From contig JBAOKB010000102.1 in NCBI GenBank assembly GCA_037044905.1, positions 1 to 64,000 of the forward strand: a DNA stretch of 64,000 bases. Direction: 5' to 3'. Made by a program: the position numbers and the translations under genes. Each line of letters begins with the position of its first letter. Position 1 is the stretch's first letter. This document shows positions 55,115-64,000 of this stretch, piece after piece. The stretch is from Hortaea werneckii. Taxonomy: Eukaryota; Ascomycota; Dothideomycetes; Mycosphaerellales; Teratosphaeriaceae. Under the pieces are notes generated by a model. That model saw nothing but the letters and a program-made list of their open reading frames with translations, was not told where the DNA came from and did not search any database.

Positions 55115-56945
55115 GCAGTTGCTCTTCATTGAGTCGCTGCTTCTGCGCTCTGGCGACGAGCTTCGTTACAGCACGACACGCATTACGGCAGGCGTCATGG
55201 CGCTCTAGCTGGCTAGCTCGTTTACTGAATGACACGATTTCGTCCCCTACAAGGTGTCGCTGAGTCTCGAGGTCATTATTTTGGCTGAGGACGAGGCTTG
55301 ATTGCCAATACCCTTTCCCCCTGTCTCACCTTTCACATTATGCTCTGTCTCGCACAGATGCAGAGGCTCCTCGTGCTGTGTCGGGCTGTCTTCTGTCTTT
55401 GCACGATGTAGCTTAGACAAGGACGAAGACCAGTCGAGCCTTTCTCACTTCCTCATCTTCACAGTGCATCCCCCTTGTTGGTCGCTTTTGTCCGCGACTA
55501 GACGTGGAAGCGCCTAGGACTCCATCCATCTCGACTGCCATGGTCTACCGCGACATAATGATCCGTGCATAATCACTGCCCGTCGTCACCATCAAAACTT
55601 CGCAAAGGTCGTGTCTACAACTAGTGTAAAGGTCCGGGATGAATTCGTAAGCCTTCATAGGCATGCATGACCCATGCAATCACCCCTACGAGTCTGATGG
55701 ACAAAAGCGTTTGACATCGCTTTGGGCTTGTAAGACATACTCAAATGAGTGATGTGGGCATGTGGCCTCATAGCAAGCGAAAAGATCACTTGATGACAGC
55801 TACGGTGATATCTCGTGTTTAGATGTGGGCATTGCTTGCGCTACAAGAGAGCACAATCGCACTTTAAAACATGAGAGCCTTGCAATCGTTTCTGACGTCT
55901 GCAGCTCCACAGATGATGAGCTGTCGCACGTTGTGTACTTGTCTCATTCAAGAGTACAAGCTCAGCGAAAGATTTCGTCCACTGACTTCAAAATGTTGCT
56001 GCAAATGGCAACAAGAATATGGCTTCGGCTACTCCGGCTGGTGGCTGCAACTGTGTCTGTCAAGAGGGGTCGGAGAAATGTAAATGCATGGATGCTGGCA
56101 TCCATGTGGTATTTGGTGCAATATGTCCGACGTCTGGTCGACGTAGGATGAAAGAGCAAATTGTTATTGTGGATTTCATACTGCGTTGCGAATGATGAAA
56201 GAAATGCACGCTGTATAGGGGTGTATCGTGTGCGCCTTATTCATTATAAAAATACGGTGCCACGTTAGCATAAAGGTTGGTGGTATAGGCTTGAGGCATT
56301 AGGAATTGCTCGACTTTGTACGCTTTTCACTACCGCGTTCACACTCTGGCAATTACCTATCACCATCTCGCAGATTCACCTTGCTTTCCCGGTGGAAAGC
56401 TACTGTTCAGACTTCTTCCCACTCGTGCGGCCACGCATTGCCAGCCACTCCGTTTCGTGTGTCGGCTCAAACGCCATGGACTCGCACAGAAAGCGCTTCG
56501 TAACGATGCGCAGAGGTTTGATCAGTAGCCGAGTCTTCTGAACAGCAAGAAGATCCACCAACTTGCATAGCTATTCGGTTAGATTTGTACTTCGAGAAGA
56601 CTGGTACCAGGAGATTCGTATGACAGTCAGAGACTGGAGCCCGTTGAATTCTGAGCACTTTGCCCAAGCGAATGTCTGGCCATACTGGATTCAATGTATG
56701 TTTCCTTCCGCCAGCGGCTTTGTTGGAATTCGACATTTTCGCCTTAATCTTCGGTAGGACGGGAAAAGTAGGCGTCGGACTGCTCGCGCTGTTGAATGTG
56801 ATCTTCACCTCGTGTGTGGCGTTCTAAATGACAGCCAAGAAAGGTAGGGTGTTGCGGCGGCCGCAGCGCATGGTTGCGTAGGTAGAGGGAATCTGAAATC
56901 TACAGCGCCTGTTTATATGCCTCTTCATCTTGGAGCGTGCCGACA
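55115..56945. other. Long intergenic stretch
   Basis: 1.8 kb without a supported gene. The 3' UTR of eS17 probably occupies the start. Short frames on both strands show no conserved text. Confidence 0.5.
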
Positions 56946-57713
56946 TTAGAACTCTTGCGCCGCTTGCCCTACGAAATCCATCGGCCCGGCAGCCTCGTAG
57001 TAATCCTTGCCCTTCGACTGGCGGTCTTCAGTATAAACCCTGTATCTGTTCTCGGCCGCATTGAACGCCGCACCACCGGCAACGGCAGCGCCAAGTGTCT
57101 TCCATTTCCTGTTCTTGTTGTCTTCCGCAAAGTGCCTTGCCGTCAGCGCACCGATTGCTGCGCCAGCGGCTCCAGCGAGAAGGCCGTCATAGGAAGAGTC
57201 GAATGTCTTTTCGACAATATTGGCGTCCCGCCGATCTCTCTCGCTATACCATAGTCTGCCATCCTCATCCCTTTCATCCCGAGGACGTCGCTCGCTACGT
57301 GTTCGACGGTGTCGTCGCTGCGACCCTCTCTCGCGCGAGGACTCGTAGTCATCATGATCATAATATCTAGGCCGGTCGCGTCGACCATACTCTTGACGAT
57401 CGTAATCGCTACTGCGGCGGGCCGGTCGAGAATAATATCTAGGATCCTCGTAGTATCGACGCAAGGGCGGTATGCTCCCGCTCGGATCCCGTTGTCGAGT
57501 CGTTCGCCGCTTGTCCCAGTAGATTTCTTCGTCGTCGCTTCGTCGACGGCGGTCTTCGTGTCGATAACGTTCGGCATCTCGCTCTGGCACAACGGCTAGC
57601 TCTCGGTTTCGCACATCGTTGACCTCCTCATATGGAACCTCTTGCACTCTCGTCTCCTTGATCCTCTCACCGGTCCTCGGGTCGTCGTAGGTAACATCGA
57701 CAATTTGACTCAT
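56946..57713 (-). CDS. Arg/Asp-rich protein with glycine-zipper-like segment
   Basis: 255 residues from ATG 57713 (MSQIVDVTY; the frame is open upstream but the conserved-looking start is here). The middle is dominated by Arg, Asp and Tyr repeats (YYEDPRYYSRPARRSSDYDRQ). The C-terminus has two Gly/Ala-rich helices (LLAGAAGAAIGAL and LGAAVAGGAAF), a glycine-zipper-like arrangement. Such fungal proteins are common and of unknown function. It is divergent from the TENA/THI-4 gene with 512 bp between. Confidence 0.7.
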   Translation of the reverse strand: MSQIVDVTYDDPRTGERIKETRVQEVPYEEVNDVRNRELAVVPERDAERYRHEDRRRRSDDEEIYWDKRRTTRQRDPSGSIPPLRRYYEDPRYYSRPARRSSDYDRQEYGRRDRPRYYDHDDYESSRERGSQRRHRRTRSERRPRDERDEDGRLWYSERDRRDANIVEKTFDSSYDGLLAGAAGAAIGALTARHFAEDNKNRKWKTLGAAVAGGAAFNAAENRYRVYTEDRQSKGKDYYEAAGPMDFVGQAAQEF

Positions 57714-58225
57714 GATTTCTGTGAATTCTCTTTCTAAGGTCAACTGAATACTAGAACAAATTGGTATTGCAATCAACTCCAAAGTCGCATACAACACAGA
57801 AGGCAGTGGCAGGGTGCTTGGCGCCTCACACGTCAGAGAGCGAAACAGGGAACGTCGACGAAACCTCACCTCGCATCTCGGTTCGTCGTCCGAGGAGGCT
57901 TGAATCTCACCAATGTGGTCGCGAACACTACCTTACGAAAGTGGACTCTGCAATTGCGCTCTGCTCTGCTCGTAGACGGCTTTGTAGCTGGCGAGAAAGA
58001 GTATCAACCTAATTAACCGCATGATGACTAGTCACGGCGGGCGCGGTTGGATCATTTCCTGGTTCCAAACTGCCGCCCCGCCCTGGCCTATGCTTTTGGC
58101 TTGAAGTGAACGTCATTCTCCATTCGGGCACTTTCATGAGCAGACGGGTTAGCAGGGAAACTCAAAATGTGCTGTAGCTCCGCGCCAGGTAGGTGAATCA
58201 ATTTCCCATATCGCCCGCAGCAATC
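57714..58225. promoter_or_regulatory. Divergent promoter region
   Basis: 512 bp between the divergent glycine-zipper-like and TENA/THI-4 genes. No gene is seen within it. Confidence 0.5.
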
Positions 58226-58936
58226 ATGCCCTCTCTCACTGCGCATTTGATCCATCTCGAGCCGCTCGAGCTCAACGCAGCAACACAGCATCCATTCCTG
58301 TCCGCAGCAGCGACTTCGTCATTACCCTTGTCTGAACTGAAGCGATGGCTGGGTCAAGATAGGCTATACGCATTGGCCTATGTCAACTTCATAGGCTCCC
58401 TCTTGTCGAAAGCAGCAATCTCCAGCTCCGCCGACCGGGTGGCAACACCAGAATGGAGAGCCGCAGACTTGTTAATCGATTGCTTAACCAACATCCGCAC
58501 CGAGTTGAAGATGTTCGAGGAGACTGCCGAGACTGAGGGTTGGCTTGAGGAGATCTGCAATGTACAACCCAGCATACAGACGAGGGCATACCAGACGCTT
58601 TTCGCAGGCGCAGCTGCTCCCAGTCAGCCGCTCCTAGTCGGTCTGACAGTGCTATGGGCAACGGAAGAGTGCTATCTCCGTTCATGGAAATATGCTTCGT
58701 CCAAGATGGACCATGGACTGAAACCCAAAGACAAGGATGTCATGCAGCGAGTCTTCATTCCCAATTGGAGTTGTCCGGAGTTCGAGGCATTGGTGAGGAG
58801 GTTAGGTGCATTAGTGAATAAGTTTGGGCAGGCATATGATGAAGAAGGGTGGGAATGGCGGGAGTGCGAGAACTGGTGGAAGCAAATATTGTGGGCTGAG
58901 AAGGAATTCTGGCCTAGTATGAATGAGTCAAAGTGA
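58226..58936 (+). CDS. TENA/THI-4 family (heme-oxygenase-like fold) protein
   Basis: 236 residues from ATG 58226 (MPSLTAHLIHLEPLELNAATQHPFLSAA); an in-frame ATG 11 codons upstream is less likely. The text AATQHPFLSAA, then LKRWLGQDRLYALAYVNFIGSLL, fits the TENA/THI-4 helical fold, which includes thiaminases and related proteins. Fungal members of this branch are poorly characterised, so a thiamine salvage role is only a possibility. There is no targeting signal. Confidence 0.82.
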   Translation: MPSLTAHLIHLEPLELNAATQHPFLSAAATSSLPLSELKRWLGQDRLYALAYVNFIGSLLSKAAISSSADRVATPEWRAADLLIDCLTNIRTELKMFEETAETEGWLEEICNVQPSIQTRAYQTLFAGAAAPSQPLLVGLTVLWATEECYLRSWKYASSKMDHGLKPKDKDVMQRVFIPNWSCPEFEALVRRLGALVNKFGQAYDEEGWEWRECENWWKQILWAEKEFWPSMNESK

Positions 58937-59820
58937 ACAGAGGCACGGGACTGTCAGGAACATGCCATGCCATCACATCGCGTTGGTGGGTCCGCGACAG
59001 TAAGATGAACATGAATGTGCACCGCCTCGATCGCTCAGATCGGAGAACGCTTGCATCTTTTTCTAAATACAGTGAGAAGTAGCATTAGCCCTTCAAGCGA
59101 CTCACTGAAGGTGACATCTTACCAGACCTCATACGTAATTCCGTTATCACTGACGGCTTCGATCTCTAAATCTTTCACTAGCAATTTTTGATAGACACCG
59201 AAGAATTCGACTACCTAGGTACTTTCTCAATGGCTCGGTCTCGACGCAAACTACTTGGCACTTATCCTGAGGATCCACACTAACAAATGATGTTGAACAT
59301 TCACTTTCTAAAAATGCCAAGATCCGACGATAGCAACAGCTAGACAACGCATGCAAGACTGATACAAGATCGCCTATAGTCAAGCTGGAGTGATCGCATT
59401 CTTACTCAATCAGGATTACGGCCTTTCTGTCCTCTACTAACGGGTGACAGGCCCCTGCGTGTGGCTAGAGATCGACTCTCCAGCCATAACAGACGCGAGG
59501 TGCAATTGATGCCCATGAAAGCAAAGTCGCATTGCGCAGCAACTTCCATCACGGGAAGTTGAGGCAGCTTGGACAAGTCATCTCCGATACGCCTCTAATT
59601 CGCCGGGCAGAACCAAAAGAATCAGACCTCTCGGTGCTTCTTACATTGGGAGGAAGCTCGTGTGTTCGTACCCGACAAGATACCTTTGGGGCCCCCACAG
59701 AGACTAGAAATAAATCGGGTTGAGAGTTTTCATAGACTTCCGACTCTACAGAGATTATCTCTCTACCCAGCCTCACAACCCAAAACTTTCCCTCTCAGCC
59801 GCCAGACACACCAACACGTT
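58937..59820. other. Intergenic
   Basis: No supported gene. Contains one TACCTAGGTA palindrome (59212-59221). It lies between convergent genes. Confidence 0.5.
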
Positions 59821-61065
59821 TTAGCAAGACCAGTAAGTAGCCCACTGACTGGCACCCTTGACAACATCGACAAAAGTCCTCGCGACGACGCGCTCGGCCT
59901 GCTCGCTCGGGTGTAGCTCGTCGTACCACAGGAAGCTATCCGGGCTATCGCTCGCGACGCAGTCGCCGCCTGTGACGTTACACTGGTTGACATGGCCTGT
60001 GACGTTGAGGGGTGCGGAGCCGTTGAGGTATTGGGAGGGGTTGTCGTGGATATCGGTCATCTTTGAGCAAGAAATATCAGTACACTGCTTATTATCGAAG
60101 AACGATCTGTTCGTTTGAGGGAGAGGAAGGAAGGGAAGGTGCGGGAAAAGGATGGAAGGGAGGCAACGTACCAATCCATGAACATCATACACAGCGAAGC
60201 TCGCGCCGGGATACCTCTCTGCGATCTTGGCCTCGAACGGGGTCCGGTACTCGTAAATACTATTAACAGTAACGACCTGCTCCAACATCCGGCCCGAGAT
60301 CTCCGTAAGATTGCCACCGACGCCTTCGCCCTTGTCAGGCCAGTACTGGTTAGGACCCACGCCGCCCTGACCGGGGATGCCGTATTCCGGGGCGAGGTTC
60401 AAGGGGGGAGCGTTCATAATGACGAAGTAGCGACCGCCGTTGTCGTAGACACGCTCGAGCTGATTGTAGACGCAGTCGAGGTAAGTGGAGATGTTGGTGC
60501 CGGGGACCTGCTCGTCCTCGATCAGGGCGTCGTAGCCGAGGTCGTTGGTCCCGATCCAGATGGCGTAAACCGTCTCTTCGACGGGGTCCTGCATGAATTT
60601 CGTGCCGTTCGGGAGGACGTATTCGGAGTCTGCGAGGTAGGCAGGGACTTCGTAGCCCTTGATGTCCGGGAAGGGGGCGTCGATTGCGCTGAACCATCTC
60701 GGGGTGATGTCGTTGGAACAGACTGCACCGCTGACGGCATAGTTGTAGATGTTGGCGCCGCTGTACTGGGCGACGTATTGTGGCCAGGGCCTTCCACCGT
60801 CTGCGGCGGCGTAGTTTGCAGGGTTTTCATAGCCAACAGGCGGTGCGTCACCGTCGTTGTTGATGAAGTATCCCAATCGTGAGTCGTCGGTATAGCTATC
60901 GCCGAAAACGACTAGAGAGGTGAATTTGGAGAGATCCCATTTTTGCTTGGGGTCCGCTGGGCTGTGGTGTCCCCATGAGCCATCTCCTCCATGGTGGAAG
61001 GGAGGAGGGTAGGCAACCGCTGTGGTGCCCAAAGCAAGGAAATACGAGGCGGCGAGCGAACGCAT
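59821..61065 (-). CDS. Secreted GDSL/SGNH-type esterase
   Basis: Exons 61065-60172 and 60060-59821 join to 377 residues. The 111-bp intron (GTACGT..AAG) has no stop and is a multiple of three, so a retained form would also be open (414 residues). Signal peptide MRSLAASYFLALGTTAVAYP is followed by block I FGDSYTD (catalytic Ser), then IGTNDLG (block III Asn) and WYDELHPSEQ (catalytic Asp/His). This matches CAZy CE16-like acetylesterases acting on plant polysaccharide or oligosaccharides. N-glycosylation sites are present. A TATA sits about 85 bp upstream. Confidence 0.92.
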   Translation of the reverse strand: MRSLAASYFLALGTTAVAYPPPFHHGGDGSWGHHSPADPKQKWDLSKFTSLVVFGDSYTDDSRLGYFINNDGDAPPVGYENPANYAAADGGRPWPQYVAQYSGANIYNYAVSGAVCSNDITPRWFSAIDAPFPDIKGYEVPAYLADSEYVLPNGTKFMQDPVEETVYAIWIGTNDLGYDALIEDEQVPGTNISTYLDCVYNQLERVYDNGGRYFVIMNAPPLNLAPEYGIPGQGGVGPNQYWPDKGEGVGGNLTEISGRMLEQVVTVNSIYEYRTPFEAKIAERYPGASFAVYDVHGLVRCLPSILFPHLPFLPLPQTNRSFFDNKQCTDISCSKMTDIHDNPSQYLNGSAPLNVTGHVNQCNVTGGDCVASDSPDSFLWYDELHPSEQAERVVARTFVDVVKGASQWATYWSC

Positions 61066-61553
61066 GGTGAAGCTTTGGAAAGACGTCCTGGAGGTCGTGG
61101 AACTATGAAGTTGAAACAGGAATCACCTTACCTTCGGCCAAGCCTGCCATTTATATCCACTGCTGTCGGCAACCTGTTGCCGGGCTGCATTTTGCCGTAA
61201 TGCCACATGGGTTGACATGGGGGCCGTGTGGATGATGACATGGGATCTGGCTCTCCGCATGCAAATCTCCCCACACGAGTCCCGCGCCTAGGCTAAATTC
61301 GTTGTCGGCACGTCGACTCCGGAAGCAGGAACAGGAAGGTCGAGCGTCGGTCAAACGGCACGCCTTGCTCTAATGTGCAAAATGCTGCTACCATATTGTA
61401 TGTTTGCTTGGTCGCTGAGGAAATAAAAATAACAAAGCGGTGTGTATCTCGCGTCACAGCTCTCCGGTTACATGGACAGACGCAAACCCGCTCCAGCATT
61501 GGTAACCATCGGCCAAGTAGAAATACTCATACGTGGCACGCCGCATCGCCCCA
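61066..61553. other. Intergenic, esterase promoter
   Basis: No supported gene. Confidence 0.5.
61150..61155 (-). promoter_or_regulatory. TATA box candidate for the esterase gene
   Basis: TATAAA on the minus strand, about 85 bp upstream of the ATG at 61065. Confidence 0.5.
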
Positions 61554-62784
61554 TCATAGCCTTCCCGGCTCGCGGTACTTCATAATGCCTCGTCCCTTGA
61601 ACTTGACAGGGGGTTCGTGATCACCGTAAGCTCCGCCTCCAAGCCTTCCGTCATCGCCACCAAGGCGGCCATCATCGCGGTATCGATCTCGCGAAGGCCG
61701 GTATCTATCGTCTTTCCTTCGATGGTAATCGTCCCGTCTCGGACTGGGACGGTATCGATTCTCATCCTCATACTGGTTGGGCAGACTCCTTCGTCGCCTG
61801 CGCTCGTAGTCGCGATCTTCTGCTCGAGTTTCGTGGTGTCTGCTGGGCGATTGGCTACGTTTTCGCTTGTGCTTTGAGACGTGCGAGTCACCCTGGCTTT
61901 CTTCCACATCGCTAGGGGTTGAAAGTGGCTGCGAAGAGACCGAGCGCGAGTCTGATCGCTGACGCGGTCTTCCGCGGAGGCCTTCATCCACTACATTATC
62001 GCTTTGTCGCCGGTGTCTATGCTTGGTTTCCGGCTCTGGGACATCGAGCATGTCGTGGTCGGAATCGTTGCTCTTCCGTCGTCGACCTCGGTCTGCGTGG
62101 TCTGATTGCTTCACCGGTTCCGGAGCTGGCTGTGATTTCTTCTTTCGCTTCTCTAGCTCGCCGCACCGAGCAATAAGGACAGGCTCGTGTGGTTTGTCAT
62201 TGCCGTCCACATCAACCTTGGCTATCTTCTCCAAGGTCTCGTGACCAGATACTAATCGACCAAAGATGGTGTGCTTCCCATTCAGGTGAGGACATGACTC
62301 GAGGGTAATGAAGAATCTGTCATCGGTCAGCATTACGTTCCATTCTTCAATCAGAGAGTTGCAATGTTCGTACTGACTGCCATTGGTATCCTTGCCTCTA
62401 TTCGCCGAGCACACTAAGCCTGCCGAATCCATCTCACGCCAGTCCATGTTTTCATCTTCGAATTCGCCGTCGTATATGCTCGCAGTGCCGGTGCCATCGC
62501 CGTTCGCAATGTCGCCGCCTTGGATCATGAACTCGTCAATCACTCTGTGGAAGGGCGCTTTGGCATAGGTCATGCCTTCGTGTTCGGCAGTACATAGCTG
62601 TCGGAAGCTGCCATGCTCAGTGTCAATGATCGGAACGCTGCGGAAGCTGTTGATAGGCTGATGCAACTCACTTCTCGCATGTCTTGGGGGTTTTATCTGC
62701 AAACAGTTCAATCGTCAACCGACCCGCAGGTTCTTCGCCGATGTTGATGTCGAGAAAGACACGTGGACGATGTGGGTTGGTCAT
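61554..62784 (-). CDS. Cyclophilin with RS-rich C-terminus
   Basis: Exons 62784-62672 and 62607-61554 (64-bp intron, GTGAGT..CAG) join in frame to 388 residues; ATG at 62784 chosen as it gives MTNPHRPRVFLDINIG, the usual cyclophilin start. The peptidyl-prolyl isomerase domain includes FRQLCTAEHE, KAPFHRVIDEFMIQGGDIANGDG and SANRGKDTNGSQ. The second half (from about residue 190) is Arg/Ser/Asp-rich with RS, RD and RHR runs, typical of nuclear, splicing-associated cyclophilins. FITL is present, with the expected PPIase core. Role in spliceosome dynamics is inferred from family. Confidence 0.93.
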
Positions 62785-63709
62785 GATGGCTGACAGGTCG
62801 ACAGACAGCCGATTTGTTGCAGTTGTCTCTGCCAGTGTCGTCTTTCTTTGCAGAAGATCATCCTCCATCCCGCTCACCCCGGAGCTTGGAGCTTCACATG
62901 AAGGAGCTGAACCGCCTGGCTTACCTAAGCTCAGGATTTCTTATCTTGGTGCCTCAGGTGCTATCTTTGTCCATCCATGGATCCATGGACTACAGATGAA
63001 CGCATACGCACATCATACACCGTCGTCGATACCCAAAAGCTGTCGTAAAACGAGGAAGCAACTGCAAGGATTCACCTGTTATGCTGAAGATGAACCGCAG
63101 CTTCAAAGGCCAGAAGTCTATCAGATCGGCGTCGCGGGTCGCAGAAATGAAACACCAAGATGCCAAATGCTGTAGTGCCTAGAGGAAAGACGATTAATTG
63201 TCCGAGAAAATTCCTCGATCGGGAGCAACAAATGAATCATCAACCTAAGAAATGTGCCAATCATGAAATCACTCAAGAGACTTGGGAATCAACAAGCAGC
63301 TGTGTACTTAGAAGCAACGATTTTCAACCTGACAATAGGCGACATCAATTTTGCTTGGATAAGAATACTTCGAACCAGCCTTCACTAACTGCAATCCGTC
63401 GGCCTCATTTCCCGATTATCAACTACAGTTCCATCTGTGATCAGATATCAATACGTCGAGGAGAAAACAGCCATTACTTGCCGCCAGTCTAATTCATTAT
63501 TCCATCACTTCATCCACACTCTCAGCAACCTGCTTACCCCGCAGAGCGCACGCCACACCCACGCTAAGCAAAAAATTGGCTTCACAGCTCGTCTTCCGCC
63601 GTTGGTCGAACCCCCCGACACACATAGCTCTTCCCCAGCCATTTCGACATATCCTCTACACCTGGGCAACTTCCAACAACAAAAGAACATCAGCGGAGCA
63701 AAAGAAACG
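62785..63709. other. Intergenic
   Basis: No supported gene; promoter of the cyclophilin gene and region downstream of the tRNA. Confidence 0.5.
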
Positions 63710-63820
63710 GGTCCAACCGGGATTTGAACCCGGGGCCTGTCACAATTCAAATCCGATCTTTTGAAGGATCAGAAGGGAGGAAGTCCCGAAGCGACAATCA
63801 TACCACTAGACCATTGGACC
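63710..63820 (-). tRNA. tRNA-Pro(CGG) with 40-nt intron
   Basis: On the minus strand the sequence starts GGTCCAATGGTCTAGTGG, has anticodon loop TTCGGG (anticodon CGG), the T-arm GGTTCAAATCC and a matching acceptor end TTGGACC. The 7-bp acceptor stem pairs perfectly. A 40-nt intron (63745-63784) follows the base after the anticodon, as usual; with it removed the anticodon stem GTCGC/GTGAC forms with one G-U pair. A T-rich Pol III terminator (TTTCTTTT) lies just downstream. Confidence 0.9.
63745..63784 (-). other. tRNA intron
   Basis: 40 nt inserted one base 3' of the anticodon. It contains a short self-complementary GATC(C)TT...AAAAGATC segment that could form a hairpin. Confidence 0.75.
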
Positions 63821-64000
63821 TGATTGGTTGAAACCAGATTGATATCTGGAATGGTTGTGATTGGATGTTAGCGGTTGCGTCTGTTCCGTATATGAAAGCT
63901 TGCATACAGATGAATTCGATCAATTTTCCTGGACAAGGCAATCACAATGACTATGGATGGCTGCCGGCTAGGACCGTTAAGATACGCTTCCTACATTAGA

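Noticed and set aside
60115..60882. 255-codon plus-strand frame
   Set aside because: Antisense to the esterase gene with Val/Asp/Gly-rich shadow composition.
1..64000. TAG used as a sense codon
   Set aside because: Considered because of many in-frame TAGs, but the GH31 gene and the NOT2 gene end in TAG, and the in-frame TAGs are confined to repeats plus one broken gene.
1..64000. CRISPR arrays, rRNA genes or a secondary-metabolite gene cluster
   Set aside because: No regularly spaced repeats, rRNA signatures, or PKS/NRPS/terpene core genes were seen.

Overview
This window is the left end of a chromosome (or chromosome-scale contig) of a filamentous ascomycete (Pezizomycotina). The evidence is: a CCCTAA telomere array at the extreme left; a telomere-linked RecQ-type helicase next to it; repeats carrying C-to-T changes in CpA context, the signature of repeat-induced point mutation (RIP); short GT-AG introns of about 50-200 bp; and typical Pezizomycotina housekeeping genes. 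I cannot fix the class from sequence alone.

Layout. Bases 1-46 are not genomic: they match an untrimmed Oxford Nanopore native barcode with its flanks, joined to about 22 telomere repeats (44-178). The telomere cuts off a telomere-linked helicase gene on the minus strand (179-3446), which also has five in-frame TAG stops. From about 4022 to 14160 is a repeat island. An old, heavily RIP-mutated Ty3/gypsy-type element was split by a younger full-length chromovirus (4927-11723, 402-bp LTRs, target duplication CTAAG). The younger copy has a classic A AAA AAC minus-1 frameshift site between gag and pol. It also has an extra gene on the opposite strand, between integrase and the 3' LTR, with a Zn2Cys6-like cysteine pattern.

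From about 14.2 to 23 kb is a sparse subtelomeric gene zone: an acidic orphan, a possible multi-exon orphan, a short hypothetical, a DUF3712-type membrane protein, a small conserved fungal gene broken by a TAG, and an APH-fold kinase-like protein.

From 23 kb onward the window is ordinary euchromatin with conserved single-copy genes: NOT2 (CCR4-NOT), a CUE1-like ERAD factor, an RpiB-type isomerase (15 nt behind an 88-codon ORF), V-ATPase subunit e, ARV1, a GH31 glycosidase, an ATO/GPR1 transporter, a glutathione transferase, a germin-like cupin, an acyl-CoA binding protein, a cysteine-rich orphan, a large secreted DUF5695-like protein, N-acetylglutamate synthase divergent from SMC2, ribosomal eS17, a glycine-zipper-like protein divergent from a TENA/THI-4 protein, a GDSL esterase, an RS-domain cyclophilin and an intron-containing tRNA-Pro(CGG). 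No secondary-metabolite cluster, rRNA or CRISPR is visible. Gene models were built by reading splice sites and reading frames by eye; exon limits given below keep the frame throughout unless stated.
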